In this document: positions 58,031 to 64,000 of the stretch, in pieces
How positions within the stretch are numbered: position 1 is the stretch's first letter
Layout: the number at the start of each line of letters is the position of its first letter
NCBI GenBank assembly: GCA_016858145.1
Contig: JAEHOE010000113.1
Coordinates: 124,001 to 188,000 of the forward strand
Source: Edaphochlamys debaryana
Lineage: Eukaryota > Chlorophyta > Chlorophyceae > Chlamydomonadales
Direction of reading: 5' to 3'
DNA: 64,000 bases
Made by a program: the position numbers and the translations under genes
Notes under the pieces: model-generated
Databases searched by the model: none
What the model was told of the DNA's origin: nothing
Seen by the model: only the letters and a program-made list of their open reading frames with translations

Positions 58031-60821
58031 ATGCCGAAGCCTCGCGCGCGAGGGCGCACCGGCTCCGCTGCGGCCTCCAGCGGCGCTAGCAGCTCTGGAG
58101 CATCAAGCTTCTCAGTCAGCAGCGTACTCCAGAGCATACGGCGGCTCCCCGACTGGGCGCGGCGTCTGCTGCAACAGCGCGGGAAAGACGGATCTACACC
58201 GCGGATGCTGGACGTTAGCGAGCTGGAGGAGGTTCGCGACAAGCTGCAAACCGCGGCCGAATACTTTAAAGCTGCTGATGGCGCAGCGGCGGTGGCGAGC
58301 GTGCTGGAGGAAGAGGCCGTCCTCGTGGGCATCCTGCAGCTGGTCGCCTACGGCTTCCGCCTGCCGCTTCGCAATGGCAGCTCTCAGTCCCCGATAATGC
58401 GCCTGCGTTGGCAGGTCGGGAATGAGGCGTGCTCTCTGCTGTGCCGGCTAGTCGAGGCAGAGTTGCCGGCTAGTGCGGCCGTAGCGGGGCAGCAGCGGCT
58501 GGTGCGAGGCCTGCTCCAGACGCAGGCTCCGCACGCGGCCGCGCGGCAGCTGGCGGAGGCGGCGGAGGCCATTCAGAGCAGCGCCGGGGTGCCCTCAATC
58601 TTCCTGCGTGTGGCGGCGGTGGAGTGCGTGGGCCTCGTGTGCTGCATCATGCAAAAGACACTCGGCGCTGCTCGGCCCTGGCGGACTCGAACGTCATGGA
58701 GCACGCGGGCCGGCTGCTGCTGCTCCTGCAGCTGGCGGCCCCGCCTAGCGTGCTCCTTGATCACGCGCGCCACATCTTTGCCGCCGCCTACAAGGCCTGC
58801 TGCTACGAGGGCCCGCCCGGGGCCGCGCTCATCGCGTCCGGCCCCTGCGCGCGGCACACGGGCATGGTGCTGGGGCTGGCGGCCCTGAGGGAGCTGGAGG
58901 GCGGGGCGGGGGGCGGCAGCGGGGGCGGAGGCGGTGGGGCTGGGGGCGAAGGCGGGGCGCCGTGTGCCTGCTCCGGCGGGGCGCTCCGGGGCGAGGGCCT
59001 GGGGGCGTGCTTGCAGGCGATGTTGAACGCCATGCGGCTAGGGCGGCTTGGCCAGACCTCGTCGGTCGGACTGCCGCGACCCCTCACGGACGCCCGGCTT
59101 GTCCTCCGCGTGGGGTTCGCGCTGGTCGCCAGCGCGGGGCAGCAGGGGGCGGCGGCGGGAGGCGCGGGCGGCAGCCGGGACCCGGCGCCGCCTGCGCACC
59201 TCGTACTCTTGGGTCCACGCGACGTCGCCTTCCTCGGCTCAACCGCTTTTACCGACCTCATGGGCTCCCTCTCTCTCCGCTGGCCGTGGCGCTGGCCGTG
59301 GCTGGGCCTGGCGTCGGAGGCCTGGCGCCTGGCGGCGGCGCTGCTGCGGCGGGAGGTGCTGGGGGAGCGAAAAGGGCCGTTGAAGTTATGCGGCGACGCC
59401 GCATCCCTCCTGCTCAACTACAGCGCTGGACATGGATCGGACGGCGACGGTGCGTGCCAGGGTGCTGCAGCTGGCGACGTGTACTCGCTTGCCCGGGTTG
59501 TGGATCTCCAACTGGCCTTCCTTGATGCTGCCACGCTGTTGCCCGCGCCCCAGGTCCCCGGTGCTTCCTGGCCGAGGCGCCTCCCCACGTGGCTGCGGCG
59601 CTGGCGGGCGGTGCGCTGCCCTTCCTGGAGCGCCTGCTGCGCCGCGCGGGCGATGAGCCGCAGGGCCTGGAGGCGGGGGTCCTGACCCACATGGGTCGCG
59701 CGGGCACCGGCTCGTTCGCTGACGTCATCCCCCTCCTGGTGTACGGCGAACCGCTGCAGGCGGCGGCCCTCGTAGCCACCGTCACCAAGCTGCTGCGGAG
59801 GACGCAGGCGGAGGCGCTGCTGGGCGGGGAGGAGCCAGCAGGCAACGAGATAGGGACATGGGTAGCTGCTGACCTTCTGGCAGCTGTCGCCCACCCATGG
59901 CGCTCTGGCGACCCCTCCCCGGCCGCGCTGTCCCGCCTGGCCCTGGTGCTGTCTCTGGCCCTGCCCGAGTGGCTGCCGGAGCTGTCCCGCCTGGTGCGGC
60001 AGGCGGCAGCGCTGGACCAGGCGGCGTGGACGGAGGGGCGGCGGGGGGAGGGGCAGCGGCAGCCGGGTAAGGGCGGTGACACTGAGCCGCCGGCGGCCCT
60101 TTGCGCCTACGCCGTTGCGCTCCTCGAGACTGCAATGGAGGCTTACGCTGCTGCTACCGCTGCCGCCCCCGAAGAAGCCCCGGCGGACGCTGAGGACAAC
60201 AGCTCTGGAGGCACCGAGTTGGACCCCACCGCTACCGCAAGCAGCAGCCGCAGCGCGGTCAGCGACAGCAGCGGGATCCTTGCCTGGCCCCCACAGGGGC
60301 TGGCAGAGGCGGAGGTGGTGGGGGCGGCTCTGGGCCTACTGGAGCGCTGGCGGCCGCATCCGCCGGTCTACGCCGACCTGTACCATCAGACCGGCATGGG
60401 CGCTGTGCGGCTGGTGGAGACTCGGCCGGAGGAGGTGCGGGGGCTCAGCGCTTCCGGCTCCGCCTTCGCCTGGCGACCAGAGGCGGTGAGGGCAGTGGCG
60501 GAGGCGCTACGGGGCCGCGGGGACGAGGGGGCCCAGGCGGAGGGAGAGGAGGGGGCCCAGAGCTGGGACGTGATTGTAGCAGTGGAGCTCGAGGCGTGGG
60601 CGGCTAGCCAGGAGCACATTCCTGAGTTGGGGTGGGCTGCTGGCGTTGACGAGAAGGGATACATCCTCTCCACGATCGAGCTGCTCGTGCCTCCCGCCGA
60701 GGCCCGCCGCTGCCTGGGCCTGTCGTACTGCTGCCGCGAGTGCGAGACGGCGCACTGGCGGTCGGGGCACAAGGAGGCGTGCGGCGGCGGTGGTGCCGTG
60801 GGCGCCGGCACGGGGGCCTGA
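58031..60821 (+). pseudogene. MYND-family copy B: frameshifted and with half its zinc finger deleted
   Basis: It is homologous to copy A over its length (LPDWARRLLQQ, VGILQLVAYGFRLPL, HAGRLLLLLQLA, CFLAEAPPHVAAALAGG). The frame from ATG 58031 fits copy A to about 58635. Homology then continues in the next frame (from about 58640, ALADSNVMEHAGR), so a one-base indel is present; no plausible intron spans it. The conserved intron is retained in phase (donor after 59449, acceptor before 59554). At the C-terminus LGL is followed directly by SYCC, where copy A has 30 more residues. An in-frame 90-base deletion removed the first four zinc ligands and left CCRECETAHW and HKEAC. A sequencing error could explain the frameshift but hardly the finger loss. 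If translated, it could not form a normal MYND fold. Confidence 0.7.
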
Positions 60822-62556
60822 GCATGCAGGCTTGGCTGGGGTAAACGAGGCCTGAGGAGCTGATTAATTCACCAGCAGTGGCAGGGGGCTGCGCATACCG
60901 TGTGCTATAGTGTGCCTGAGAGCTTCCGGAGCTCGGCTGGACTTTGGGTGCCACCTAGGCATGTCCGGACGGTGAGACACTAGAGGAGTCATTAGCGCGG
61001 TGCGAGCGGTGAAAGGGGCTGCGTGGGTACCACTTGGTCGTTGTATAGCTGCTGCTCTGCAGTTGCTGTGAAGCTAGGTGGTAGCAATCACGTGGTGCCT
61101 GTTCCGTCTTGCGGGGGAAGCAGTTGCGACGTGCGGGGCGGGGCAGACGAAATCGTATGAGGGTATGACGGGTGACCGGAGGGTTGACCCTGTTTTTGTG
61201 TTGCTGGAATATCTGCGACGGACGTTGCCTGCAATCGGGTGTGCTCCGTGGCCCGTGTTGCCTTTGATGCCGAGCCCCCCCTGGGCAGCAGGACTGCGAG
61301 GAGAGGTGTGATGGGTAGGACCATGGGAGAATGGCAGACCATGGGCCTGACCGGGAGAAGTATACTTGGAGTTTAGGCGTGCTTGAAGGGCAGTTGGGCT
61401 GCTCGGCAGGAGCCGATAGAGCTTGGGGGTGCGAATAGGAGGTTGGAGTCTTGTTTGCTGCTGGCACCTGTAGACCTTGTTGGCTAGTCCGTGCTTGTCG
61501 GCACAGCCGCACGAGGCTCGAAGCCCAGCATGTGGGCAGTTGGACGTTGTGGGGCGGGGCAGGCTCGGGCCAGGGAGCGGGGGCAGTTTGCTATGACAGT
61601 GGTGAGGTCTGGGCCCTGCTTCTGCCTATCTAGCGCTGGGAGCAGCAACGGCCGGCCCTGTAGGCATACCGGAATGGCGCAGGGGACTCTCCGCCCGTGG
61701 CCAAGTGGGATGCTCTGGGGTGGTAGTAGCAGTTGTGGCAGTAGCAGCAGGGCCGTGGACCAGCGCCCCGGCGGGATCGACATGTGCGTGGCGAGGGCTT
61801 TGCGGTTGCGGGAGCCAGGGTGCCTTGTCGGTTATCCCCTCTTTAGCCACCGGGGCGGGAAAGCCCAGAACCGGTCTCAGAAGTTGCGGCAGAGTCCCCG
61901 GTTGTAAAGTTGCCAACGACTGAGCCCGCGCCGGGCCGAGGTGGAAGCGGCGGACGACGGGTAGGGCCCGCAGCCGGGAGCACTGTGCCGCGTGTGGCGG
62001 CCCCTCCGAGTCTGCATGCTATTGAAGCGGGCAGCACCTAGCGGCAGGGTTGGTAGCGGGAGCAAGTGAGGCGGACGATAGGAGCACGTCGGCCCGCCCA
62101 GGGGCGTTCCGTGGCCTTGAGCCTGGGACGCCTGGGAGGGCTTTGGCGGCTGGGGGGGCAATGGAAGCACCCAGAAGGCGGGCAAGGGAGTGGGTAACGT
62201 GGGAGGCACGGTCATTCGGTCAGGCTGGGCTTATCCCGTGCAGGATGCGACTGATTGCAGGGTACGATGCGAGCCGTCCGGATGGTGGGAAGGTGACGTG
62301 CGTGGGGTACGTGAGGTCAGCTGGGTGGAGCTGCTGGGTATGTGGGCGCCGGCTTGGGCATGGTTGGCACGTTCTGTTGAAGCCATGGCTTGACGTGTGC
62401 GCCAGCGCGGTGTACTTGACCTGTATGGCTTACGCTCGCGTGCCTGCCCAGCCCTCCCGCGCCCAGCCCACGCGGCGAATGGGGGGTTGGGCCGTTGGGG
62501 GGTGCGCAGATCAGGACGCACGAGGAGTCGGGTCCAAGCAGCACCCTGCAAGCCCA
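60822..62556. other. Intergenic mosaic of duplicated flanks
   Basis: About 61080-61290 resembles the sequence after MYND copy A. About 61930-62556 resembles 56840-57815, that is, the last codons of the IQ gene (AEVEAADDG then stop) followed by the upstream flank of MYND copy B, lacking about 300 bases. 61300-61930 shows nothing recognisable. Confidence 0.65.
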
Positions 62557-63332
62557 TTGTGCTGTTTATTGCCTGCTCGGCCATCGCCGTTGCCACCACG
62601 GGGCCTTCCCCGGACGCCGCGAGCACCACAACCGCGCCGGATGCCACCAACGGAGACGGCTCCGCCGCCGCCGGAAGCAGCAGCGGCAGCAGTGGCGGCA
62701 CGGCTGGCCACACCAGTGCCCCAGTCTGGCCGCCTGCGGGGCTGGCGGAGGCGGAGGTGGGGGGGGCGGCCCTGGGGCTGCTACGGCGCGGGCCGCACCC
62801 GCCAGAGCACGGCCGGCTGTACGTAGGGACGGGCATGGCCGCTGTGCGGCTGATGGCCACACGCCCCGAGGAGGTGGGGGCGCTCGGCGCCTCAGGCTCC
62901 GCCGTAGCTTGGCAACGGAAAGCGGTGGTTGTGGTGGTTGAGGCGATGCGACGGGTCCAGGAGGACCAACAGGGAGAGGCGGGGTCATATGCGGGCGCAG
63001 CAACGTACCTCGCGGCGTGGGCGGCGGGCGAGGGGGCTGAAATTGAGGCGGCTTGGGGCGCTTTCGTCCACAACAGCTGCTTGATCCACCGCACGGCCCA
63101 GCAGCTCGTGCCGCCTGCCGAGGCCCGCCGCCGCCTGGGCCTGCCCGCCTGCTCCAACCCCGCCTGCGCCAACCTGGCCGGCGACAGCGAGGCGGGGCTG
63201 CGGCTGCAGCAGTGCGGGCGCTGCGGGCGGGCGTCGTACTGCTGCCGCGAGTGCCAGACGGCGCACTGGCGGTCGGGGCACAAGGAGGCGTGCGGCAAGG
63301 GTGGCGAGGGCGGCGGCGGCAGCGTGTGCTAG
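62557..63332 (+). pseudogene. MYND-family copy C: C-terminal fragment with an intact finger
   Basis: Homology to the family starts abruptly at VLFIACSAIAVA (compare NVLMNACSAIAVA in copy A) and runs to the stop. It includes LAEAEVGGAALGLL, RPEEVGALGASGSAVAW and a complete MYND finger (CSNPAC, CGRCGRASYC, CRECQTAHW, HKEAC). The N-terminal two thirds are missing. The sequence in front is a copy of copy B's upstream flank, and no ATG gives a family-like N-terminus. The frame stays open leftward to about 62397 through non-homologous sequence, so a short chimeric protein is possible. Over the finger it differs from copy A by only a handful of bases in about 200. Confidence 0.7.
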
Positions 63333-64000
63333 AAGCACGTCGGGGAAGGCAGGGCTGTGGAGCGTGCGGGAGCGACTAGAGGTTGCAAGCCGTGTTGGGG
63401 CTGCATCGCCCCCCGTGATGCGCAGTTAAGCTTTGATGGTAGTGGTGTGGTTGCTGGTGCACGATAGGCTTTAGGATATGGGTTGCAGAGGAGGGTAGGC
63501 GGGCTGGGGTCTGTGGGGCGGCCCCGCCGGTCCTGCTGAGTTGACCCAAAAGATAGCGAGGCGGAATGGCAGATAGTAGGCAAGGCTGCACAGAAAGCTT
63601 TCTGTCGGGGTATACGGTTGGTTGGATGGCTCGAAGGCCGTGAGGCGCACCGCAGCGCCTGCGTTGAGCTGCGTGCAGGATGGCTCGACGTTGTGGCAGG
63701 CCGTATCTACTACTTGCGGGGCGGTGGTATTGTGTTGGCGTCGCTTGTCTTCCTAGCGTGGTCTCGGGGGCGGTGTAGGGGTCGGGGTGACTGCGTGGAA
63801 TGCCTGGCCTGATCGATGTGGGAACGGGCCTTGGGACGGCTCTGGTGCCGGGGTTGTTGGCGGCATGCCCCGACCTGTCTTCTTGGGACAGCTGCGGACA
63901 GATGATTGCGGTATCAGTTGATGTTGACGACGACGGTTGTATGTAATGATTGGTGGGTCCCGCGCGCTATGAAGCGAGCTGTCGGCGAGACAGCAGCGGA
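63333..64000. other. Right-end intergenic sequence
   Basis: There are short open frames only. I see no domain, RNA gene or repeat in this last stretch. Confidence 0.5.

Noticed and set aside
1..64000. CRISPR arrays, rRNA genes, insertion sequences, phage or toxin genes
   Set aside because: None were seen. The window is eukaryotic nuclear sequence, and the repeats found are tandem or segmental duplications without array structure.

Overview
The window is nuclear DNA of a chlorophycean (volvocine or Chlamydomonas-like) green alga. The signs are very high GC with strongly GC-ending codons, intron-dense genes with C-rich acceptors and G-rich donors, Ala/Gly/Pro low-complexity inserts inside conserved domains, an axonemal dynein assembly factor (ODA7/DNAAF1), Hyp-rich extracellular proteins, a leishmanolysin-type protease with a Pro-rich tail, and a TGTAA polyadenylation motif. 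Nothing looks bacterial, viral or organellar. Exon models were built by hand. Wherever exon edges are quoted, reading phases were checked across every junction.

Layout. 130-7449 (+): 3' part of a very large low-complexity protein with a Tudor-like fold. 8523-13622 (-): ODA7/DNAAF1 exons followed directly by RING-H2 exons, which can be spliced in frame as one gene. 14511-16362 (-): secreted Ser/Pro-rich protein. 19365-26663 (-): GAF-containing non-RD protein kinase of at least 20 exons, 5' end not found. 28090-29989 (-): small single-pass membrane protein. 30545-33472: intergenic repeat region with a near-identical 968-bp tandem duplication and an older diverged copy. 33851-39907 (-): 12-exon M8 metalloprotease with a histidine-rich propeptide. 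40964-47613 (+): 17-exon ABC half-transporter of the ABC_membrane_2 (SbmA/YddA/ABCD) type, head-to-head with the protease. 48227-51407 (+): intact MYND-finger gene. 52771-56872 (+): IQ-repeat protein. 58031-60821 and 62557-63332 (+): two damaged MYND paralogues in a segmentally duplicated area that also carries a copy of the IQ gene's 3' end.

The genes do not form a pathway. Two themes recur: surface or secreted proteins with Pro/Gly/Tyr-rich tails (14.5-40 kb), and a tandem MYND family shaped by gene conversion, deletion and segmental duplication (48-63.3 kb). The observations most worth following are the possible ODA7-RING fusion, the histidine-rich protease propeptide, the MYND conversion tract and truncated copies, and the G-rich 5' ends and C-rich 3' ends found in most introns.
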